Of a DNA stretch of 64,000 nucleotides, positions 1-10,435 are shown in pieces. The stretch is from assembly GCF_020740795.1 (NCBI RefSeq), contig NC_067286.1:1421990-1485989 (forward strand). Reading direction: 5' to 3'. A model generated the notes under the pieces. That model saw only the letters and a list, made by a program, of their open reading frames with translations. It had not been told where the DNA came from and ran no database searches. The stretch is from Apus apus. Its lineage: Eukaryota > Chordata > Aves > Apodiformes > Apodidae. The first letter of the stretch is position 1. Every line of letters begins with the position of its first letter. Made by a program: the position numbers and the translations under genes.

Positions 1-1031
1 TCTGTGCTATCCAGCCCTGGAGAACACCACAAACACACAACTCAGAGTCCATTTTTTCTTCCAAGTGCCTACAACTTCTTCACATCCCAATCTCAGGGAA
101 ATCTGAGCTCAAACTTTGATTTTGCAGACAAGAACAGAAGCTCCAAAAGCCCCACGTGTCTTGGGTGGGCTTCCCCCCACCATGAGAAAGCTGAAATCAT
201 GTTCCCTAAATAGTCCCAGGCTTTCAGTAGGTGCCTTCAATGTCACAGCTACAAACAGGGCAGAATTATTATTTACAAGAAGCATTTAAAACTCTTCTGC
301 ACATGATCTTAATTCAAATTACATCTTACAACCTTGGTGAGACAGAAAATACAAGGAGTATGAAGAAATTATATTATTTGCACTAAGCTCAGTGAAGTTT
401 AAGTATCAAGCAGGTTCCATATTTTATGGCCAGCTACCAACTAGTTGAAAAGCCATCACTTCAGGGGTAGGGAAGACTTGATAAACACCTTCCTTATAAT
501 AAAATAACCTGCAGGCAGGAGACCCCAGCTGTGCTCCCCACAACCCAGCCACAGTGCAGCTCCAGGGACAGAAGTGGCCCTGGAAGTTCCCAAAGGGAAA
601 AGTTCCACTGACCAAACTGCTCCGGTCAGGGCCCCAACTCTGAAAAGACTCTCAAAGAACAAAGATGTCCTGCTAAACAATGATGTGTATATATAAAAGA
701 ACACTAAAGGGAGCTTATTCTGAAGAGGTAAGGGCAAAATGAAGGATTTTACTGAGCTTACAAGGTCCATTTTAAGACCAAAACCCCTCCTTTCCCTAAG
801 CCTTTAGCTACTGTGACAAACTGGCAGAGCCACCAGATTTCTCTTCCTTAAAATAAAGCTGTTGCTGGTGACCAGAAGAGCACCCATCCAAGGGCCAGCA
901 AGGCACCACCTCCAGCTGCCTGCTTGCCACTGAATCTAGCTGGAAACGAGGCAATTCCTGTGCCTCTTCATGAATCAAGCTCCTTTCTTTTCGCCATTTC
1001 CTCTTCTGTTTACAGAGCAACCTAACTTAAG
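1..1031. other. AT-rich noncoding DNA, no feature recognised
   Basis: Only short random open frames are seen on both strands. I find no splice-bounded exon, RNA gene or transposon. If the candidate minus-strand gene at 13.9 kb is real, this is probably part of one of its introns or beyond; that is inference. Confidence 0.5.
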
Positions 1032-1180
1032 AGAACCACAGAAGGGTTCAGGTTGGAAGGGACCTTAAAGATCATCAGGTTCCAACCTCCCTGCCATGGG
1101 CAGGGACACCTCCCACCACACCAGGCTGCACAAACCTCATCCAGCCTGGCCTTGAACACCTCCAGGGAGGAGGCTCCTCT
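1032..1180 (-). mobile_element. CR1 LINE 3'-end fragment
   Basis: The + strand reads as the reverse complement of the CR1 3' end: the block ggttggaagggacctt is followed by aaagatcatc, then the conserved block equivalent to 'ccatgggcagggacacc' and the 'ccagcctggccttgaacac' segment. Similarity fades after about 1180. CR1 is the dominant avian LINE and is usually 5'-truncated, as here. No coding capacity remains. Confidence 0.88.
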
Positions 1181-4100
1181 TGGGTCACACAATGCAGCCG
1201 ATTTCCCTGATGCACCATGATTGTCACACCACCCAACCTCCCTGACGAGGGAGAACCTATTAATTAGAGCATGCTGGCTGATCTTCCCAGGAAAAGGTGT
1301 GCTAGCCAGGGCTGGGCAAAGCCCTGCATTTCCCAGGAACTGCTTCAGCAACAGGCTGCAACTCAGGAGAGTGGAATCAAACACAGATTAATCAACCTTG
1401 AAAGTTTTATCTACTCTAAAGACGAGTGGATGCAGAAATAATTTAGCCTGGCATGTTCATTCAGAGCAGGTTACTAACCCTGCCCCTCTCCCTGCAAAAC
1501 CAGCACTGAACTGCTGAGTGGGTAAACCCAGCAGCAGGATGGACTCCTGCATCTCCTTGTCCAATTTGAAATGTGTCCATGGAGCAGTGAAGCAGCCTTG
1601 AAGCCACTGCACAAAATCTTTTCTCCTCTTCAGCAGAGAAAAACTTGCCATGGGGGAGAGAAGGAATATTAGTTTCCCACTCAAATCAGAAATTAAATCC
1701 TTTTCCTACCTATCTTGACAAAACCTCTTGTGGTTGAGAATCCAAACCCTTGCATCTCCTCTCTGTTCCCATAGGAACCACAACTGCTTCCAACCTCACC
1801 TCCTTTTCCAACAGCAGAAATATCTAATGAAGCCTTGGGAGCCTTGCTGCTCTGCCATGAGAACATTAAGCATATTTGAAGGGAAGAAAGGCAACACTTT
1901 TCTTACCTCTGCTACTCCTGCTGCCTACAAAAAGGGGAGCAGCAGCCACACGGTCCAGAGGGCCACTGAGTCTTGGCTAATTATCTCACTTTTTGTCTCT
2001 CCTAATTGGCATCCACAACTATTTCTCTCAAAAAACCTGGAGTTTAAACAAAAAACCTCATTGTGAACTACAAAGTGCTGGAAAGCTCCTGCACTGAGGC
2101 AGCAGTCAGGTGCAAGGCAGTTGAGCAAACACCAACATATTCATCTAAAGTACAAGGAAACAAATGGATGGATTTTCTGGAAACAGGATCTCCTGCTTTT
2201 CCAGGCTTGGACAACCAGGAGTTCCTGTATCCCACCCTCTGGCACTGCACCTTCTGCACAGCGAGGAGCTTGCAGCTCCAGATGTGAAGGGAGAAGAATA
2301 GTCTCCATATTCTCAACACAAAAGCTGCCAGAACAGACTGGAATGATTAGAGTAGTCCAGAACAGACTGGGAAGAGAAAAGGGGCTTCACTCCCACTCCC
2401 CACCCAAAAGACTTCCTAAAATATCAACAGAAATGAAACATATTTACCCAAACTGCACCTGCTGAAAGAACTGAAAGTTCAACTTACTCTTTCTCCAGGA
2501 GCCTTTAGCCCTTGGGGTCCCACACCAGAAGCTCAAGAGCTGTATTTTCACATGCTAGTCAAGAGGGAGTGTTTTGGCCTGACACCAGGTAACTCACAGC
2601 CCAGTGGTTTGCAAAACAAATCTGCGTTAACATTGAGATTTTCGCGTCATAAATCAGGGCATTTGAAGTGAAAAGGTTCCTGATTGCTTTAACCACACCC
2701 TGTCATGCTTTTGCACTCAAAAAGGATTTCATTTCACAGCCCCAATCCACAGAGCAGTGACACATCATGCAAGAGCTAAGGTAACAGGATCCAAGGTGAT
2801 TACTTCCCTTTCCGTTGAATTGTGTTATTTTCCAAAAAAAATATAGCCCAATGAAAAGCTCATTCCTTCCCAACTCATTTAACTGGGAAGCAAGACTAGA
2901 GTTGTTCCCTGTTCCACTGAAAATCCATCCAAGTCTTTTTGTTTGTTTGTACCAAATTAAAGGAGTTAAGTAGAAACAAAAGATGAGCAGAGCAGCTGGA
3001 AAAGCAGTTTCCCACAGGAGAAATAAAACAGCAGCAGGGGACATCACGGACATTGACTTGTCCCTTGCACAACACTGCAATGTTTCAAGAGAATCATTAA
3101 CTCAGGTAGCTCTGAGGGCTGTCCAAAATAGTGTTGGAGAGACTTCCATGATCCCTTAGGAGACTCCATCCTTCTCAGCCTTCCCAGGCAAGTTGCCTCA
3201 GAGGAGCTCGTAAAAGTACAACCAGCAGTAGGTGTCACATAACTTGAAAAGCCATCTAACCTTTCACACCAGCATGCATGCTCAATCACAGAATAACCAC
3301 AGTGAATTTCCTGTCACAATCACCTATTTTGGAGAGTTCAGAGACATCAGAAGCAGCTTCAGAACAGATCTGCTGCTTCACCTCCCCAACTTCTCCAGCG
3401 TAACCTCAAAACACAGAAGGTCCTTCTCACGCCTTCACATTGTGCCAAAAAGTTCAAGGCCCTCAAAGTTTTCTTTCTTTTTCTTGTCCCTGATGCTGGA
3501 TCATCAATTTCTTTCTCTTCTAACTCCTACTGTTCAGAAACATCCAGTAAACCTCACCCAGCCCCTCCCAGCTCTTCCACCAGCAGGCCCAGACACACAC
3601 AGCAGCGCAGGAGAAGACAATCTGTTGGACAAAGAACAGCAGACAGCAGCAGGCTGGATTCCTCTGCTCTTTACCACTCCCAGCAGAAGCAAAAAAAAAA
3701 ACAAAAAAAGGAATAAATCACTATTTCTGTGGTGATCTCATGCCCTTGAGGACCTGGTCAGGATAACTCATCACAAACCAGGCGTTGCATGTCCCAAAGA
3801 ATAAAGGTCAGATGCAAAATAGCTGAGAGTTCCTCACCAGAGGCTCTCAAGCTGTTCCAGAGAATAAACACTCAAAGAGCCAGTAAAACCAAGGGCAAAA
3901 TGTCAGTTCTTCACCCTGTGGAGGGCATGGGTGGAGCTGCTTCTTTCCCCAGTGCAGGTCTAACCCCTCGGAAGCTCACGGCCTGCAAATGGACACAAAG
4001 AACTTCTCCCTCAGATTCCAGAGAAGCTGCCAAATATGCCTGGATCCTGCCTTTTCTCCCCAAGTACCTGCTGCCCACCTCACAGGGGATTCTCAGGCAT

Positions 4101-4440
4101 CCAGTCCACCCTCACCCACCTTTCCCTGGGGCAAATGAAAGAAACTTGGCACCCCCCAGGCTTGCAAGCAAGCTCATGCACAGCACACTCCAAACTCACC
4201 AGCTCTGTCAGCATCACAGGCTGCCACCAGGCTCTTCATATACACCACACATACTCAGCCACCCAGCATCTTCTGCAGCATCCTACATGGTTCCCACCTC
4301 CAAACCCGCCTGTGCTCATTCCTCCACCCTCATCCAAGAGAAAGACAAAGCCTCAGGGAATCAATAAATTCTCTTCCCCACCAGCAAAGAGCTGGAGGCC
4401 TATAAAGCAAGATAAATTAGTGATAGGAACGAGGGAAGAT
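1181..4440. other. noncoding DNA, likely intronic or intergenic
   Basis: The stretch is AT-rich with many short random frames and no recognisable protein similarity. Two weak minus-strand exon-like segments bounded by consensus splice motifs (1907-1924 and 2488-2554) were examined and not accepted. A short A-rich run lies near 3690-3710. No repeat family was recognised. Confidence 0.45.
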
Positions 4441-4798
4441 TATTCCAGGGAGACCTTAGAGCACCTTCCAGTGCCTGAAGGGGCTCCAGGAAAGCTGGGG
4501 AGGGACTTGGGACAAGGGCAGGGAGGGATGGGATGAGGGGAATGGATTAAAACTGGAAGAAGAGAGATTTAGGTTGGACATGAGGAAGAAAATCTTCCCT
4601 GTGAGGGTGGTGAGACACTGGAAAAGGCTGCCCAGAGAAGCTGTGGCTGCCCCATCCCTGGCAGTGTTGAAGGGCAGGTTGGATGAGGCTTGGAGCGACC
4701 TGGGCTGGTGGGAAGTGTCCCTGCCCATGCAGGGGGGTTGGATCTAGATGGTCTTTAAGGTCCCTTTCAACCCAAACCATTCTATGATTCTGTGATCA
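4441..4798 (+). mobile_element. CR1 LINE 3'-end fragment, about 360 bp
   Basis: This is a forward-oriented CR1 tail. It runs from the degenerate end of ORF2 ('agcaccttccagtgcctgaa', 'gaaaatcttccctgtgaggg', 'aaggctgcccagagaagctg') through the 3' UTR block ('gaagtgtccctgcccatgca') to 'aaggtccctttcaaccc' and the terminal attctatgattctgtga motif. The element is 5'-truncated and noncoding. Its intact terminal octamer-like repeat fixes the orientation. Confidence 0.93.
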
Positions 4799-6149
4799 TC
4801 TGATATTCTTCCAGGCCAGGAACATTTGGAAGCACCAAGGACAACACTGCATTTCTTGGATGTCCCCATTTCCTACTGAGTTAAATTTAATTATGGCCCC
4901 TGAGGTATTCAAAAGAGTTTGCTCTCAGATCTGGGAGAAAGCATGTTCCTTTTTTGTTAAAAAAAAAAAAAATCAATGAGGATAAAAGACTGTTTTCCAA
5001 AAGGAAAGTATTGAACCAGGAATAAGCATGAAATTCAGAGGGGAAAGGGATTCTGGAGAAGGAAGCCCATGGCCTCCTGCAGGATGAAGCTTCACCACCA
5101 CAATTCTGCAAAGGCTTTTTGCCTCTGATGGCACTGAAGTTTCAGGAAAGCTCCACTCTTTCCTGTTGTAGAACATGCACGTAACATCTCTCACTTCCTC
5201 TGCACTTCATTATCCATGTGCCAAAGAGTTTTAGCCCCGTATTAACCTCAGAAGGAAAACGTGAAAAGAAAGAGCAGCCTCTTTCTCTGCTAGAAAATAA
5301 GGGGAAATGACAAAGGTGAGGGCAGAGAACAGTCCCACAGCACACAGAGAATCTCTCAGAGAAACCTCTCATTATTCTCCATGCTATTCAGGGGAGGAAA
5401 AGAGCATCCACTACAACAGGAACTTGAGAGAGAAGTCACAAATTGCTGCTTCTTCCTTTAAATTACTTCTTCTTCATTTTCTTGTAAGGATGTAACTTCT
5501 CTGTTATTCAGCAGAGCAAATGGGAACTGTTTTTACTTCCTCTGAGAGGGAATCATGGGCATGTTGTCCCTCCAAGCAGAAACACAGAGGTTCATCTCTG
5601 AGCATTCTCCTTTAGTGAGGCTGTTGTCACCAGCAGATGCTGGGATGCCATGGAGATGGTGACAAACAACTGCAGCCACACGGTCACAAAAAGGGGACTG
5701 TAACTTGCAAGGTTCCATCTGGCAGAGTACAGGTAGTGCAGCCACACAGGACCACTCAGATGGAAGGACACATGGTCCTCCCAGGGAGACCCTGGAACAA
5801 GAGACAGAGCACTGGGCTGGAAAAACTCTGCCATTTCCAGAGGGTTTGAGGCTGAAGTTGCTGAACCTGCCTGGTGCACTTGGAAAAAAGCCCTTGGTTT
5901 GAGTGGAACAGCAGACAAGGAACAAAGTTGCTCCTTACTGCTCCAGGACCAGGCAACCAGGGAGAGGGGAGCTGGGCTCATTTCCTGCTTCTCACCTGGG
6001 AATTTTCAAACATCAATACCTGGGCTGTGTTTCAGAGCATACATTGTGGACATAAAGACAAGCCAAGCATCAAGGGAAGTTATTGGGCAGCATCAGGTTG
6101 AATTTCTATGACAATCACTTTTATGGGTTCCTGACAGAGATTTGTAAAA
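4799..6149. other. noncoding DNA, nothing recognised
   Basis: AT-rich DNA with an oligo-A run near 4960-4975. Overlapping short frames around 5530-6110 on both strands look random: no family match, no splice support, and several incompatible frames of similar length. No RNA gene or repeat was recognised. Confidence 0.45.
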
Positions 6150-6312
6150 TCGTGGAATGGTTTGGGTTGGAAGGGACCTTAAAGACCATCTAGATCCAAC
6201 CCCCCTGCATAGGCAGGGACACCTCCCAGCAGCCCAGGCTGCTCCAAGCCCCATCCAACCTGCCCTTCAACACTGCCAGGGATGGGGCAGCCACAGCTTC
6301 TCTCTCACCACC
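6150..6312 (-). mobile_element. CR1 LINE 3'-end fragment
   Basis: Reverse-complement CR1 tail: 'atggtttgggttggaaggga' is followed by the 'gcagggacacctccca' block, 'ccaagccccatccaacctgc' and 'gatggggcagccacagctt'. It stops in the region equivalent to the end of ORF2. Like the other short copies it is 5'-truncated and has no coding potential. Confidence 0.93.
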
Positions 6313-7630
6313 CTCCTCCTCCAGACATGACAACCCAAGAAGGTAGGATCTACTTCACTCAGGACAGTCACAAGCTGGCTGAGATGCTGCAAACACACAA
6401 GAAACCTCTGCCTTCCTTTTATTTTATGGGAGGTGAAACAGTTATGTTTCCCACAAGAGAAAACAGCACAGTTTTGCAAGATCATTTGGCAGATTGCATG
6501 GGGAAAAGCCAAGCCTGCAAAAGCTCAAACTTTAGAGTTGGAATCTATATTTTAAAAATACATCAAGGCTGTAAACACCAGCAAGCACATCAAACAGATC
6601 TGTGCCCAAAAAAACAAGTCCTGACATCATATTAAACAACATTAAACTTCATTCTTCTTTCTAAAAGATGTGCCCATTCCAACTTCTGACAGACAGATCT
6701 GAGTGGAAACCTTTCCAGGTAGAAATGCACTGGAGCTTTTCTTTTCATACCAGCCTCACCATGCCTCTTGTACCTACTGAAAGACACCCTAATAGCAAGG
6801 TCCTGAATATCTTCCTATTTTCCAGTTCAATTTCATTTAGGGTGGCCTAAGGGATTCACCGTTTTACTTGCTGAACAGCACATTTGATTTGGTGAACAGC
6901 ACATCTGCTGCTCTTCAGAAAAGAATAAAGACTGTCTCAAACTCTGCCTGGATCTAAACTGGGAATCTCTCAGGTCTGTGCTGATGATCATACCTCTAGA
7001 CCAAGAAAATCACAAAGAAACAGATGTTACAGAGGAAAAAAAGACATGGCAAATGCTTAGAGCACCTATCCATTCACCTTTTTGTATTTATCTATTAGCT
7101 AATTACTCCTAGTAACCAGGAGCCCTGTTTAAAATTATCTCACTGTGCCTTCACAAGAGGAGGAGGATCTCACACAATCAATTCCAGCCTCATTCAGCAG
7201 AGTTATAAGCTCTTCCATAACATAAGACTCATGATTTAGATGCTCTGATCAAATCTTCCCATCTCACAGGTCCCAGAGCATCAAACAAGCTACCCCACCA
7301 GCAGGGGTGGGAGAACAAACTCCTGAAAAGGCTTCTCAATGTCTACTCACCCTTAAAGATACCAATGTCCTGAGGAAGAGGGGCTGGGGACTGACAGCTT
7401 CCTCAGCCAGAACCCCCTCAGGACACAAGGACATTCTGCCTGGGAGGAAGACTCAAGAGAAGGTGGAAGTGGCTGCAGCAGCACAAGCCTTTATATACAG
7501 CAAGGAGCTCACCAAACTTCTTCTGAAACAGCAGGCATGTGTGGCTGCTAGGGAGTGTGGGCTAGATGAGTGGACAGTGAGGTGGAGTGACAGCTGGTGT
7601 GTGACAGAGCTCAGAGGGTTGTGATCAGTG
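6313..7630. other. AT-rich noncoding DNA
   Basis: No coding exon, RNA gene or repeat is recognised. An open frame at 7307-7624 directly abuts the CR1 element downstream. Its last part (about 7540-7624) may be the decayed 5' continuation of that element rather than a separate gene. Confidence 0.4.
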
Positions 7631-8627
7631 GAGCAAGGTCAAGTTGGGGCCTGTAACCAGTGGTGTCCCCCAAGGGTCAATACTCAGCCTGGTCTTGTTC
7701 AACATATTCACCAGTGACCTGGACGAGGGGACAGGGTGTATCCTCAGCAAGTTCACTGACAATGCCAAACTGGGAGGGGTGGTGACACTCCAGAGGGCTG
7801 TGCTGCCATCCAGTGTGACCTGGACAGGCTGGAGAGCTGAGCAGAGAGGAACCTCATGAGGTTCAACAAGGGAAAGTGTAGGGTCCTCCCCCTGGGGAAG
7901 AAGAACCCCACGGACCAATATAGGTTAGGGGTGGACCTGCTGGAAAGCAGTTCCAAGGAGCAGGATCTGGGAGTCCTGGAAGACAGTAAATGATCCATGA
8001 GCCAGGAATGTGCCCTTGTGGCCAAGAGGACCAATGGAATCCTGGGGTGCATAAGGAAGAGTGTGGGCAGCAGGTCGAGGGAGGTCATTCTCCCCCTCTA
8101 CTCTGCCCTGGTGAAGCCACAGCTGGAGAACTGGGTTCAGCTCTGGGCTCCCCAGTTCAAGAGGGACAGGGAACTACTGGAGAGAGTCCAGTTGAGGGCA
8201 ACAAAGATGATTGGGGGATTGGAGCATCTCCCTGATGAGGAAAGGCTGAGAGAGCTGGGACTGTTCAGCCTGGAGAAGAGAAGGCTGAGGGGAGACCTTA
8301 TCAATGCCTGCAAGTATCTCAGGGTGGGTGCAGGAGGCTGGAGCCAGACCCTGCTCAGCAGTGCCCAGGGACAGGACGAGGGGCAACAGGCACAAGCTGG
8401 AATGTGGGAAGTGCCACTGAAAGATGGGGAGAAACTTCACTGTGAGGGTGAGACAGCCCTGGGACAGGCTGCCCAGGGAGGGTGTGGAGTCCCCTTCTCT
8501 GCAGATACTCAAGACCCCCCTGGATGCAGCCCTGGGTGATGTGCTCCAGGGGATCCTGCTGTAGCAGGGGAGTTGGACTAGATCATCTCTAGAGGTCCTT
8601 CCAACTCTGACAATTCCATCATTCTGT
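7631..8627 (+). mobile_element. CR1 LINE with decayed ORF2 (reverse transcriptase C-terminus) and 3' UTR
   Basis: This is the longest CR1 copy in the window, about 1 kb. The conceptual translation shows the reverse-transcriptase block '[17 protein letters not shown]' (near 7660-7710), then '[11 protein letters not shown]' where active CR1 elements carry the catalytic F/Y-A-D-D motif. A second frame (7997-8310) continues with the thumb and C-terminal part ('[19 protein letters not shown]', '[19 protein letters not shown]'). The catalytic aspartates are not intact (TDN for ADD) and the frame shifts and stops between segments, so it is a dead copy. It ends near 8627 with 'aggtccttccaactctgaca' and a degenerate attctgtg tail. 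Confidence 0.92.
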
Positions 8628-10280
8628 GCAAATACACAGAACCCACAGAAATGAGGCACAAAGCCCACCCCAAGAGACTCAGCTAGGGTTCCCACAATAA
8701 CCCCACCAGCACCAGAGGGCTTTTCACCCCCAGATTCCTGCTGATCTGTGCACAGGGTCACAGAAATGAGATCAGTTTCACCAACTCAAAGAGAAGACAG
8801 TTTATCTCTTCAGCTTGCTAGAGAAGTCAGTTGCACTGGGTCCTTCATCACTGCTTGCTGAGCAGCACCTTTGCCTGCTGAAATGACAAGGACACAAGGA
8901 AAAAAGACCATTTCTAAGACTCTTGCATCTTGTATCCTGTTTGCAGGGAGAAATTCTCATTAGGGTCAAAGCCACAACTGAGTAATCCACTTGGAGTTTG
9001 AATTTCACACAAAGGGAACGTGCAAGAACCCAAAGTGAATGGCTTGGACACAACTAAAAGCCAGGAATTTTCAACAATTCTACAGACATTTGCAGTCAAC
9101 CTGAAGGAGACCAGGAGGCCAGAAACTCCAATGGAAGGGGAGAGAGAAGGACTTCCAGGGGTCTGCAAGAGTCTACTTGTGGAAAAGCAGACTGGGAGCT
9201 TGAGGGTTAAGAGCCTATAAACTCCTTGTTAGTCAAGTAGTCTCTGCTTGCCATGCAGATTTTCTACTCTTGCTGCAAGGGAGAGAAAAATAATCAGCAA
9301 CCCTTCTTATTTAATCTTTTTAGCTTGACATCTTTTCAAACAAAGCCAGTGGATGAGGTAAGGGGCCTGCACCCCTTTCCCTGGAAGGAGGAGAGAAAGG
9401 ATAAAAAAGGATGAAGGAACAGAAAAGGAAAGAAGAAATTATTGAAGATAGAGGGCACATTTTTTTCTAAAGCTCAGTGGGAATTTTACCTTTTATTCAA
9501 AATCATCAACAAGCCACAGCAGCATCATGCTTTGCATCTAAACCCAAATTCTGCATGCATTTTATAGTAGGATGTTCCACTTCACCCTGTGCTGCTTCTA
9601 AAATACAAACCCATCAGTATTCATGTGCATCATTCCCATTCTTTAAAACTTCTAATGAGGCTTCAAATCATTAAATAGTCCAGTATTTCAGGTTGTTTTT
9701 TTTTTTTTTGAACATATCAATTTTGAGCACATTCTTATATGATCTTAGTCTGATAATGAACTTAGGATCAAGATGCCAGGCACTATGACTTTAACTCCTG
9801 CACCCAAACAAGCAAGAATGAGAGTGCTCAGCATCTGGTAGAGCAATTGCTGCTGTTGGAGACAAGAAATGTATTGTATTATTGGAAAGCAGAGGGAGAT
9901 CTAGTGAGCAGGATCAAGATGGTTGCACAAAGGGAGCAGACTCCAGAGTCTCTGGGCCCTGTGAGTAGACCAGCAACCCCCAGCCATGCTTATGCTCTTC
10001 AACTACATAGTAGCTTGATTTTAGTTTTTCAGGGGACCAACCTTTCAATTTCTTATCAAAATCAGAAATATAGTTTCAGTTTCTTCTCTCTTAAAAGTTC
10101 AAAGCTGGACAGATACAGCACCTGGCAAATCTGCAAGGTTTTCCCTCTCATTTCTCTTCAGAAAGACACAAACCCAAGTGTTGGCTTGAAAGCAAAGGGA
10201 CATGGTTCTAACTAGAAGCATCACAACAAATCCCACCACCATGAAACACGTGTCATGTATGTTTGTTCTGGCAAACTTAC
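8628..10280. other. AT-rich noncoding DNA
   Basis: No recognisable exon or repeat. A poly-T run lies at about 9696-9710. A minus-strand frame at 10099-10214 could be joined to the candidate exon at 10281-10435 through a putative 65-nt intron, but that intron has a poor pyrimidine tract. I do not annotate it as coding. Confidence 0.4.
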
Positions 10281-10435
10281 TCTTCAAGCAACAGTATCAT
10301 GTATGTACAGTGCAGCATAAAGAAAATACCAGTGCAAACTAGCTTCAAGTCTGATTTACTCAAGAAATCTATTCCAGCAAGAATAAACATCCCAAAGCTA
10401 TCCACAGATCCCAGGAGAGTCCATTTGTCATGCCC
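10281..10435 (-). CDS. candidate internal exon of an unidentified minus-strand gene
   Basis: On the minus strand a 155-nt open segment is bounded by a good acceptor (pyrimidine-rich stretch ending tgctctcag) and a strong donor (aaga|gtaagttt). It starts in phase 0 and ends in phase 2. The translation begins GHDKWTLLGSVDS and contains two hydrophobic stretches (around FGMFILAGIDF and LVCTGIFFMLHCTYMILLL), so it would be membrane-spanning. I do not recognise a family. Phase 0 is compatible with the candidate first exon at 13888-13926, which also ends in phase 0. Caution: a T-rich strand yields hydrophobic codons by chance, and one open frame of this length between two splice-like motifs is not proof of an exon. 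Confidence 0.28.

Noticed and set aside
1907-1924. 18-nt minus-strand microexon candidate between a tttttgtag acceptor and a gtaaga donor
   Set aside because: Splice motifs are good, but a microexon cannot be supported from a single genome and the encoded AAGVAE is uninformative.
2488-2554. 67-nt minus-strand exon candidate (HVKIQLLSFWCGTPRAKGSW) ending at gtaagt
   Set aside because: Acceptor tract is moderate, the incoming phase does not fit the upstream candidate exon, and no family is recognised.
10099-10214. Possible C-terminal exon joined to the candidate exon at 10281-10435 by a 65-nt intron
   Set aside because: Intron would be very short with a poor pyrimidine tract; the joined frame is open but shows no recognisable similarity.
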